Assembly (NCBI GenBank): GCA_035222895.1
Contig: JAVYIG010001612.1
Coordinates: 248,001-312,000 of the forward strand
Source of the DNA: Strongylocentrotus droebachiensis
Lineage: Eukaryota > Echinodermata > Echinoidea > Camarodonta > Strongylocentrotidae
Direction of reading: 5' to 3'
DNA length: 64,000 bases
The translations under genes were made by a program, and so were the position numbers. Under the pieces are notes generated by a model. That model was given only the letters and a program-made list of their open reading frames with translations, did not search any database and was not told the origin of the DNA. Below are positions 23,615 to 35,182 of this stretch, piece after piece (within the stretch, counting starts at the first letter, position 1; each line of letters starts with the position of its first letter).

Positions 23615-23981
23615 TAGGCCTGATATCATCAGCTCAAGATTGCCAAATATCCCGCTATTTGAACTATCCTGATTGCAAATTATCCAGCTAATTTGCGTCT
23701 TCATCAGCCCGAAGTAGCAATTAGCGGGACATTTGTTCGGGGTAATATCCCAAGAAATCTTGGTCTAGTTTGCAAAGTATCCTGCCACTTGACCTGTGCG
23801 TCTTCACCAGCCCTAAGACTCGCACTGAGCAGAATATCTCGAGATTATTTCTCAAGCTCGAGTTTCAAGTTTCAAGGTCACATCTCGAGCTGATGAAGAC
23901 ATGATTTGTAACTTCCGGATTATTTCCCAAATAAAAAATAGCGGGCTATTTAGCAATCTCGAGATGATGAAGACAGGCCTA
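23615..23981. mobile_element. AGGCCTG inverted-repeat MITE, copy 2
   Basis: It begins AGGCCTGATATCATCAGC and ends GATGATGAAGACAGGCCT. The interior alternates 'cgagcttgagttt'-like and 'cccgctattt'-like words in both orientations. Confidence 0.7.
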
Positions 23982-24391
23982 ATGACATCATCAATTTTTC
24001 ATTTCTGTTTTTTGTCATCTCAATTATAACAAGATGACATGTTTTGAATCAGCGAATTGAGCAAGGAGATAAACTGGTATTTGAAGAAAAAAAATTCACT
24101 GTCTGTTTATAGTAACTTGCTAATGACAAGTTAATGGGGTGTTTAAAAATAACATTGGTGAAGTGAAAGTGGTCTTTATTAGCGTATCTTTATTTTGGGT
24201 ACATCTTTTGCGATCCCCTAAAATCCACCACAAAGTTACACATCCTGTTGACATTAAAAGTAAGCAAATGTTTCCTGATAAGATGTCTTTAACTATTTTC
24301 ACACTACATTTAATACTTAAACTTGTAAGGCACAGTGAGGAATGGTGTGAATGTGTCAAGACTGATAATGAATTCCTTGCAATTTTTCTTG

Positions 24392-24565
24392 TACAGTCAA
24401 ATCTGTATTAGCGACCACCTGTCTGTAAAAACAACATTTTTTGTGTCTTATGACTATTTTTTCTCATTGAAATCTGTACTAAAGGAACCTGTACATAAAG
24501 ACCACCTGCCTATAGTATAAAGAATACTGTTCAAGTTTCCCTTGAGCGGTCTTTATATACTGTAC
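24392..24565. mobile_element. TACAGTCAAACCTG-family MITE, diverged copy
   Basis: It starts TACAGTCAAATCTG, contains 'gaccacctgtctgtaaa' and 'actaaaggaacctgtac', and ends near TATACTGTA. It is related to the copies at 28.7, 29.0, 34.3 and 34.8-36.1 kb. Confidence 0.65.
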
Positions 24566-25756
24566 ATGTACATGCTCAACTATACTTGTACTTACATATA
24601 TCATAGACTTTTTATCTTCAACATTTGCAGATCAATGTATGATGACTTTCCTAAGTTGTGAAAATTATGTGTATAGAATAGCAGGATTTAAAATAAATCT
24701 GGGCATTGTTTCAAGAAACCGTCATATGTTAACTACAAGTTCACCAACATCCAATTGAAATGCATGCTAATTTTAAGACACGCATTTTAATGGGATGTCC
24801 ATGAACTTGTTCTTGTGACTGTTTAGTGAAGCACACCCAGAAGTTCAGGTAATGATGGAAAATAGATTCTCACATAACTTAACTAAATACAAAAGATAAA
24901 AGTACATGTATGTCTGTAGACAGGTACTAATATAGCTCCAGGATTTGTCTATGGGCTCATCTCTCAAAGAATTTACTCAAATTACCTTGAAAAGGCAAAA
25001 ATAGTATAAAAAAGATTCTCTGATTGTACAATACATTCTGTCTACCTACTACAGGTGCAGCATTTTCCTATAGCCTCAGTCCTAGAAGGCACCTCGCATG
25101 CCGACAGGTAATGGTAACAAGATAATTGGTAAGTCGTAAAGCGCTTCTCCATTTCTGGGTCTGTTAGATAAGTAGCGCATTAAGGTCTGTAGTGCCATCT
25201 TGAGGAAACGAGTGCAGAGGTGTTGATGAATAGATAATTATGATGAGTCGTTTGATTCGAGGGACGGGGTACATTGAAATGGGATAGAACTACAGATAGT
25301 CGAGCCAGCAGGTCCCATACAGTAAACAACTAAATCATTCATACCCATTTTATTTGTGTTTTTCGTAACTCATGAACGAAAGGTGGACTGGTTGAATTAG
25401 GGCCTTTGTTGAATACTATTGGACAAATATTTTAAAGGAAACCCCACTGATTTTCAATCCTTGAAGATATTTGTTGAAGAAATTAGTAGAGTAACAGATC
25501 TACATGTACCTGACACCTAGGGTTAAGATATGAATCTTTGAAATAGTAATTTCTTCTTCATTGAAAAACACTATAATCCAAAAGTCTGGCACGTATTCAG
25601 TTCAATTAGAAAATCTTCAACAAAACAAGAAATGTAATTACAGAACAATAATTGTTTCATAGCATGCATGTAGTTGAGAGTGCAAATCTGGGATTAAATT
25701 AAATCAGTTAGTTGGAACCAAACTATTCACTGGTTTCTCTTTCTGGCTATCTCCCT

Positions 25757-25757
25757 T

Positions 25758-25800
<43 letters not shown>

Positions 25801-25947
25801 CCTCTCTCTTTCTCTCTTTCTCTCCATCTCTCTTTCTCTCTTTCTCTCTTTCTCTCTTTCTCTCCATCTCTCTCTTTTTCTCTCCATCTCTCTCTCTTTC
25901 TCTCCATCTCTCTCTCTTTCTCTCTTTCTCTCCATCTCTCTCTTTTT

Positions 25948-25997
<50 letters not shown>

Positions 25998-26103
25998 TTC
26001 TCTCCATCTCTCTTTCTCTCTTTCTCTCTTTCTCTCCATCTCTCTCTTTTTCTCTCCATCTCTCCAATTCTCTCCATCTCTCTCTCTCTTTCTCTCTGTC
26101 TTT
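25757..26103. repeat. CT-rich microsatellite
   Basis: (CT)n runs mixed with TTTCTCTC and CCATCTCT units. Long open frames over it on both strands (Arg/Glu-rich or Ser/Leu-rich) are artefacts of the repeat. Confidence 0.95.
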
Positions 26104-27175
26104 TTCCAATACAGAACAAGCAGGAACTGATGTGTATTTCAAAACAAAAGATGAGCTTGCAAATGAAAGAGGGAGGGAGAAAACAAACATGAAGTAAACA
26201 TGCATTCATGTACTGAGATGTTTTCACTAGTAAAAGTTTGCTGTACACACACAAAAAAAATGCAAACATAAGAACATGCAATTATGTTTGGGGGAATACT
26301 CGCATCTATTGAATATGAAATCTCCATATTTCAGACAAATGCGCTTATTTTTAGATTTCATATACGACTCATGTTTTGTATATCTTTTTTTAAACAGATA
26401 ATTCCTACACTTCAACCTTCTCTTTAACATGAAAAATACATCCTTCCTGCATGACTCAACCATTTGGTATTTAGCGTGTGTTTACACCAACAGCCTGGTC
26501 TTGCACGCAACATTCTGCACGCATAAACAAAAACAAAAGACAGGAGCTTATCATGGCCATGTGGTATAATTTTACGTAATTCTCATTGCGGCTCCCTCGT
26601 TAGGGCGTAAGGGGTACAGTACGGTGGGTAGGAACTATCACATTAGCGGCATTGAGATTTATGTTCGACTTCCCTGCTTGAAAGATGAGAGTGGGAAGGG
26701 GGTTACCCTTCCGTTGAATGAGAGCCTGGGACTAAACTGAACTGCAGATGGCGCTGTTGACTTTCCAATATATACGATCTTGAGATGGTGTGTATTGTGA
26801 TTGTGTTGTGGAAAAAGGATACATGTTTGCTGTCAGTTTGCGTATGACGGGTGCTCTATCAAACGTGTACAGTATATGAACCAAAGAATAATTTCTTGCA
26901 ATCAGTATCTTTAAGTAGGTTTGCGGTTCCACCATGTGAGAGAGGGGGAGGATTGGGGAGTCTTGAAAAAGACTCTTGGTAATCTTTCTTCTTTCAATCC
27001 TCCCCCCTCTCTCACATGGTGCAACCGCAAACCTACTGTATATCTACATCACCATGCAAGCTGATACTTAAAAGCAGCATCTAATCAGTATCTTGTTTGC
27101 TTCTTAAATAAAAGAATTTTGTCAGTGCATGATCCAGTGCAAATTGGTAAAGGCATAAAATTAATGAATCACCAC
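26104..27175. other. Unannotated stretch with a foldback at 26916-27037
   Basis: The segment starting 'aagtaggtttgcggttccacc' near 26913 returns as its reverse complement by 27037, with a short loop around 26980. Nothing else was recognised; no SIDT 3' exon was found here. Confidence 0.6.
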
Positions 27176-27690
27176 CATGATCATCACGATCATCCTCCTC
27201 CTCCTCCTCGTCATCATCATCATCGTCATCCTCAGCCGTCGTCATCATTGTGACTAACAGCAGCATCCTTATCATTATCACCATCTTCATCCTAATCATC
27301 ATCATCATCATTCTCATTTTCATCACCATTATCATCATAATCCTCCTCATCACCACCATTATCATCTCCATCTTCATCACCATCGTTATAATCTTCATCA
27401 TCTTCATCGTGATCATCCGCATCATCATTATTAAAATCATCTTTATCTTCATCGCCATCCTCCTCCTCCGCCTCCTCCTCCTCCTCCTCCTAGTCATCAT
27501 GATCAATCTTCTCCTTATCACCCTCATCACCATCCTCATCATTATCTCCATCATCATCATTGTGATAATCAGCATAAATATTATTTTCATCATCTTTATT
27601 TTCATAGCCATCCTCGCCATCCTCCTCCTCCTCATCGTTATCTTCATCATCAACATCATAATCCTCCTCATCACCATCATCCTCATCATC
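27176..27690. repeat. CAT/TCC-type microsatellite
   Basis: About 500 bases of CATCAT, TCCTCC and ATTATC triplets. Frames over it (Ile-rich, Met/Arg-rich, Asp/Glu-rich) are shadows. It lies just 3' of the last SIDT exon seen. Confidence 0.95.
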
Positions 27691-27791
27691 AACACACCTC
27701 AAATTTCCAAAGCTCTTTGGAAGCGCATAGAGACGTTATAATGTGATATGCACTCTACAAGAACCAAATATTATTATCATAGCAAACATAC

Positions 27792-27928
27792 CAGCCCCAG
27801 GAATCCAATGAAGAGAATGAGAGCAAACAAGGCGAATGATTTGTATGAGTTGGCGTTGATATCCGGGTGTCGCTGCTGGTACATCTTCAACATCCCCAGA
27901 CAGGCTATCATGTACATGTAGGAGGTAT
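27792..27928 (-). CDS. SIDT: SIDT exon p16 (last seen)
   Basis: Residues 494-538: [20 protein letters not shown] then [19 protein letters not shown], a conserved loop and membrane helix. Donor CTG|GTATGT. Reading on hits a stop within a few codons, so more exons are required. Confidence 0.92.
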
Positions 27929-30042
27929 CTATGGCAACCAATTAAACAAGGAGACAGATGAGAGGTGTGAGACGTGATAGATAGATTCACACTTTAATTG
28001 TTTGCTGTAGAAAGCAATTATATCCTTGTTCGTAAAGAGCAACCTGGGGCACCCAAGGCTTTCAGAACGTTTCAAGGGATTTGGCTTCTAAGGGGTCCTA
28101 ACCATTATATTGTATTTTCATTGTAAATTGTTTTATACTGGTTGAAATAAATAATTGAATAAAGAATTGACTTGGTAATGATCAAGTGCATTGACCCAGG
28201 ACGTCCCAGTTTTATTGCCGTTTGGTCCACTACAAGTTCATCTACTACCCAAACGGTCTATTCCCATATGGTCTACACCGAACCCATCTACTATCCACAT
28301 GGTCTAATAATCATTTCATCTACTTATCATTTGGTCTAATGACAATTTAGGCTAATAGTTACTTTGTCTGATTTCCATTTGTATCTAATCTGGCTGGTTG
28401 TAGACCATATGGGAATAGACTAATTGGGTAGTAGACGAACTGGTTGTAGACCAAACGGCAATTCACCCATTGCTCCACCACTGATTCATAATGCCATCAA
28501 CATTTTCACGACTTTTAATTTGCAATATATGCAACCTAAACAGATCTTCATTCAGCAAGACGTTACAAGACAGCTACATGAACATACATGTACATGTTCC
28601 CCAGCCCTCTTTAAAATCAAAGCCTGGAAACACATAGGCTAGAGTTGTAGGGAAATGCATCTCATTGCAAAATCAAATCATATGCAATGGGTCTAATAAA
28701 CTTGCTGTAAGCACTGTACACTTACATATACAGTCAATCCTGCTTGTAATAGTGTCCACCTGTCCACAAAGACCACCTGTCTACAAAGACCACATTTTTT
28801 GTTTCCCTTGAAAATGGTTTCTCATTGAAACATGTATAGGAACCTGTACATAAAGACCACCTGCCTACAGAGACGATTTTTCTTGTCTCCCTTGGGTAGC
28901 CTTTATAGACAGGTTTCACTGTACATGTACATTCATTGTAGATGTATCATGGAACGGGCTACCCTTTCATTTCCCTAACAAATACAGTCAAACCCGTCTA
29001 CAGTGACTGCCCAAGGGAAACACAAAAAAGGTCTTTTGTAGACAGATGGTCTTTGTAGACAGGTTCCTTTAGTACATGTTTCAATGACAAAAAATGTGCT
29101 TGTTGTAGACAGGTGGTCTTTGTAGAGAGGTGGTCACTAAAGCAGTACCACCATTTTCATGTACTCACCAAACTGGTAGTTGGCCCTGTTTGGACAGACA
29201 TGGTAAGAGCCGCTCATAACACCTTCCATGATCAGAGCATAGCCCAAGGTATAGAGGAGACCATAGTGTTTTGGGATACCATGCGTCTGAAAATAGAAGA
29301 AATATGCAGTTACAATTAAAAGATATTTTTCTTTCATTTTGATATATCATGATTATAATATCATGTTTATCAAATCAACCAAGCTATCAGGTTCACTTGT
29401 AAGTACACGATCATGATGAAAATCAGCTTAGCTTTGCTATTCATTTTTTTTCCTGTATAAATATATCAGTTTTTTTTAAACCCAAAAAATACTGGTACAA
29501 CTTAATTTCTTTGTTTTACTCACCATCGTTGTTCAAGTACAGCCAGCCCATCATATAAGATTATTTCTATCAGATTATGAACACGCTTCATACATTTTTT
29601 GTTTATAATTATGCTGTAATGTCAAAGCAAACCTGCCATCTGTCTTTGTAAGCAATGGACCTGGTACATATCAACTTTCTTACTATCACGTTTATGTCAT
29701 TAATTAATTGTCAATTTCTTTTTTGGGGTGTGGGGGGGGGGGAATTTTTTTAAACCATGTTTTAATCTGTATGTATTCTTCTTTTCTTAAATAAAGAAAT
29801 GATAATGATGGTGATGGTGGTGGTGATGACAATGAAGATGATAATGATGATGCCGATAGTTGGGATGACGGTGGTGATGGTGATGATGATGATGATGGTT
29901 AGGATGATATTGCTGATGATGATGATGATGATGATGATAATGGTGATGATGCTGATCGTGGGGATGATGATGATATTGCTGATGATGATGATGATGATGA
30001 TGATGATGGTGATGGTGATGATGATGATGATGATGATATTGC

Positions 30043-30076
<34 letters not shown>

Positions 30077-30117
30077 AATGGTGATGATGCTGATCGTGGG
30101 GATGATGATGATATTGC

Positions 30118-30149
<32 letters not shown>

Positions 30150-30183
30150 GTGATGGTGATGATGATGATGATGATGATATTGC

Positions 30184-30217
<34 letters not shown>

Positions 30218-33200
30218 AATGGTGATGATGCTGATCGTGGGGATGATGATGATATTGCTGATGATGATGATGATGATGATGATGGTGATGATGATAATGA
30301 TGCCGATGATGATATGATTGTTATAATGATGATGCTGATGATGATGATAGTAATGATTGGTGACAAAGGCAGCGGAATGATTAATGATAGAGATGATGAA
30401 GACAATTAATACCAGTTCATTCTTGTAGCCAGCCTTCACCCGTGTCTTGTGAGCGTATTCTTTCCTCCACACAAGCATCAGGAAGAGAAGTCCAAGCATG
30501 ATGTAGCCAGTATTGCTGAACACATTGTTGAAGGCACTGCAATAAAAAAATAAAAAAAGTCATGTTTGCAGCTAGAATAAAAGCTTGATTTCATTATTGC
30601 TTTATATTCCATATTCTTCTCTATTTCTTCCTTCTAGTCTTCTTCCTTTTTTCTGATATTCTATGTAATTTTTATTATATGTTATGCATTATTTATTTAT
30701 TCAGAATTTTTAGATGCCCACAAAAATAATAGCATGATTTCATTATTGCTTTATAAATTAGTTTTGCGTGCTAGAACTTCAATTCAACTTCCATGGCATG
30801 ACATACTGACCACATTGTTGAAGGCACTACAATCAAAGGAAATGAAAAATATAAAATAGTCCCATTTGCAGTAAGAATTTCTAAATGCCCAGAAGAATTA
30901 AAGCTTGATTTCATTATTGCTTTATATTCTATATTCTTCTCTATTTCTTCCTTCTAGTCTTCTTCCCTTTATTCTCATATTCCATCTAATTTTTATTATA
31001 TGTAATGTATTATTTATTTATTCATACTTTTTATGCAATTGATATTTTGATATAAATGTATTTATTTATATTATATATGTGACCCGGCACCACAAAACCA
31101 ACAAAAAGTCGCAACCAGCGATTCTCCGTAATCAGCTAAAATGTCAATTTAGGTGAAAAAAATTGATTTTTGTTTTTTTGCATTTTCTGAAAGAGTGGTC
31201 TTTTCTGTACCTAGTATCAAAATTTGGAAGTCTAAAACATAGTAGAAGATGTGTTTTAAACGGTTTTTCTAGACCAGTTTTTTTCGCACAGCCTTCGGTC
31301 TCTTCCAAAATTTGATCACTTTTCCCGAGCGAAATTATCGTAGTCCGGAAATGATCGGTCGTTGCTAACGGGTCGTGCTACGCGGGCTGTGATTGGTCCG
31401 TTATAGCAATCGAGTTCCAGATTTGCGTTCGTCTTATATTCTCCGTTAACGACTTCGAGTAGCTTGATTGTACATCACATTTCCAGAATTTGTTGATCAA
31501 GAGTAAGAACATTATTATATTTTATACATTTGAGAGTGACAAGTTGCGAAAAAGTCTACAACGTCGTTACAATGCCAGGTTTTGTACGTGAGCAGAGCCG
31601 TGGGATGGTACCGGGGTGCACCGACGCAGATGCCCGGGTAGCTCGGGCGGTCAACGAAGCGATGATGCGGGGGCTAGCTGCGGGGGATCATTATGTCCCC
31701 TTACAGCTTTGCTTACTGAACACTTCGGGCAAGACAGCGACGAGAGAATTCCTGATAATGTGGTTACAAATAATTGCCCAGATGTATACAAAACAAGATA
31801 GGTGACAAGCAGTGTTATGTAAGGGGGAACAAAAAGACTCCGGGTCCACCATGAATAGGCATTGTCTAGTGCAGGTGTCTCGGCACTATGTTACAGTTCA
31901 CTTAATCTGTCCAATTACAACTCTATACATTTACAACATAATAACTTTTGAAAGACTTAAGTCCACACATTGAAACCTCAGAAACATAATGAACAGACTA
32001 TGTTTGACCATCAGGCCAAATTTCAGCCTAATCTGAAAATCTCTTCATAGTGGTTGCTATGGCCTTTTGATTCACCCTTCTATTGATTTCCCTGTGGTTT
32101 GCTTGCTCCGCATGCTTGAATAGCCCCAAACTTTAAAGCTCTCTTTCTCACAATTTAATACCAGTAACCTCCCTCACCAGCTCTTTTCATTCACTAAATT
32201 GAAAGGGTTAGGAAGCTTCAATTTGGACAAGTAATATACCATTTTAATGAGGAGAACTTCTTCTTTCATAATCAGATGAAATCAGGAAAATAATTTTTGC
32301 GACTTTTTGGTGGTTTTGTGGTGCCGGGTCACATATTTTGTATAAGTTGTGTCATTTTATGCAATATGCTTCACCTGAATGGAAAGTTTCTTCTTTTGTT
32401 TTGGAAGAAGACAATAAATGACATATTCTATTCTATTTTATTCTCTTTTGATTTTGTGTGCTAGAACATTCATTTCAACTTTTCAAATTCAAACATGACC
32501 CAAAAGAGCAAAACTAACTCATAATTGTAGAAGCCGATATTTGCCAGAAAATGTATATGAGAAAGAATTAGAGGGTAACATATTTCAAGTATGAAGGAAA
32601 TATTCTTTTGGTGGAGGATATTACCTGAACCATCCATAAGGCTTTGCACATAGGAAGTTATAATAGCACGAGTCTTGGTTTCCGGTAACATTTGTAACCT
32701 GCAGATAGAATCAAGATAAAGACACAAATGATCAAATCAACATAATACTAATAACAATAATTATAATAATAATATTATGTCTTGTTTACCCAGGAAAGCC
32801 TCATGATCTCACTAAGGGCCCTGCAATCATATTATCATATACACATCTCTAAATTCATAAAGACAGACTAAATGTACTCCTGGCTATAAATGAGAAGTAT
32901 GTATTCCGCTTCAATAAACAAAAATAAAATAAGTCATAAACTTTAAGATAAATTCCAAAAATGATTCCATGATCACTCTATTTCTATGTATTCATTCAGG
33001 TACAGAATGGAATTTGGTGTGTGAAAATCAGTTTTTGGAAATATCAAACATTATGCATGTACATTCTGATATGAAAATAAATGTATGACCTTGGAAAGTA
33101 CACCAGCCTTCACCTAAAGCCAAATTAGAAAGATATCTCAAAACTGTCCAACCCCACTCCCCCTACCCCACCTCCGATCCACTTACGATCTATTCGGGAC

Positions 33201-35151
33201 CTGAACAAACTGAAAATCTTACCACTTGGTACGTTATGACAAGCTGAACGACCGGAAGAGCGTAGAATACGGACACCGTGATAAGATTCCAGGCGTACAT
33301 GTTGTACTTCTTTTCCAAGGTGTTTGATTTCTTCCGCGCAAGATCACTCACATAAATCTCAGTCTGTAACAAAAATGATAAATACAAATCAAGCCAACTT
33401 TAGTGCATTCTTATGTCTGCCAAGAGAATGGGTGAGAATCACCATTCTTGTATTTACACATCTCAACAATCTTCACAAGGGTTTATTTGTATATCAAAAT
33501 AAAAAATAATAATGCCTCCGGCTACTTTGTAGCAGAGGCATAAAAATACATGATCAATAAAGTGCCAATGCTTGGAGTAACAAGCAGCTAACATGTGTGT
33601 TAAATTTGTATGCCATTCAAGTGCTGTATTTCAAAACTACGACATGTGTATTTACAGAACGTCACAAACTTTTAAAACTATTGTTCTGAGAAGAGACTGT
33701 TTTCTTGAAGAAAAAAGTCAGAAAAAAGTCAGTTTACTTGGCATTAACCCTTTGAAGCCTGGGCTATTTGGAAGCTGCATGCATGTCAAGTGAAGTGTAT
33801 AGAATACTATGGTAATTTAAAAAAATGTAACAAAACATTAAAAAACGTACTGCCGTATTCATAGCAAAAAAACGGAACAAATACGGCAAAAACGGAACAG
33901 TTGGCATCTCTGTTTACACCGTTTTCCTATATTAGTTACCGTACCTTTGTTCTATAAACTTCTTTGGTTGATTCGATGTCGTCAAGCATGTCAATGTCGG
34001 TCTCGTCGTCGCTGCTCGCGATGAGTTGGCCTTCCAAGTCCGGCTTTCTCCTTGCAGGGCTTGTGCGTCTCTCTAAACAAGTAATAATCCAGAATTATAA
34101 AATTATTTAGAGCTTGTGTGTCTCTCTAAAGTAATAATCCATAATAATAAAACATTTTAGATCTTGAAAAATAAAACTACAGTGAAACTTGTTCAGAAAC
34201 ATCTCTTAAAAGCTCGTTCAGATATGATGCGGCAAGACTGAGGTGGTTCATCATATGACATAAATTGTCATACAGTCAAACCTGCTTTAACAACCACCTG
34301 TATAGAGAGACCACCTGTCTACAAAGACCACATTTTTTTGTTTCCTTTGAAAAAGGTTTTCCATTGAAACATGTACTAAAGGAACCTGTCCATAAAGACC
34401 CATTGCCTGTAAAGACCACTTTTCTAGTCTCCCTGGGGTGGCCTTTATAGACAGGTTTCACTGTACAATTCATTTTGCTGCATCGTATAAGACAGAGCTC
34501 AGTGAATACGCACAAGTCCTCTGTTGCTACCATTCTTTTACGCATACAAAATAAATAATTGCGGCAGATTTCTTGCGGCAGTTTACCACGTTGTATCTGA
34601 ACAAGCCTTTATAGGCAGATAGTCTTTATGGGAAGGTGATCTTTATACACAGGTTTCCTTTAACATTTATATAAACGAAAAGCATCCTTTTGCAGGAAAC
34701 AAACAAAAAACATCATGATGCTCTTTTTGGACAGGTGGTCTTCAAATTGGCTTCTATGATATAAAACGTGTACAGTCAAACCTGCTTTAGTGACCACCTG
34801 TCTACAAAGACCACCTGTCTATAAAGGCCACATTTGTTGTTTCCCCTGAAAATAGTTTCTCATTGAATCATGTACTAAAGGAACCTATCTACAAAGACCA
34901 CCTGTCTACAAAGGCCACATTTGTTGTTTCCCCTGAAAATAGTTTCTCATTGAATCATGTACTAAAGGAACCTATCTACAAAGACCACCTGTCTACAAAG
35001 GCCACATTTGTTGTTTCCCCTGAAAATAGTTTCTCATTGAATCATGTACTAAAGGAACCTATCTACTAGTGCTGTAACCAAACGTTTAACCGTCCGGTAT
35101 CCGACCGCCCATGGCGGATTCCGTTTTCAATTTGACGGTTTTGTTTTCCTG

Positions 35152-35182
<31 letters not shown>

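Noticed and set aside
25704-26281. Arg/Glu- and Ser/Leu-rich frames
   Set aside because: Direct translation of a CT microsatellite.
27081-27741. Met/Arg-rich and Ile-rich frames up to 204 residues
   Set aside because: Direct translation of a CAT/TCC microsatellite; open on both strands.
22320-27791. Search for SIDT 3' exons (C-terminal HxxxH, final membrane helices)
   Set aside because: No frame with matching sequence, phase and splice sites was found in this interval by reading it.
29762-30523. 253-residue minus-strand frame
   Set aside because: Its first part is real SIDT exon p14 read through the donor; the rest is the GAT microsatellite.
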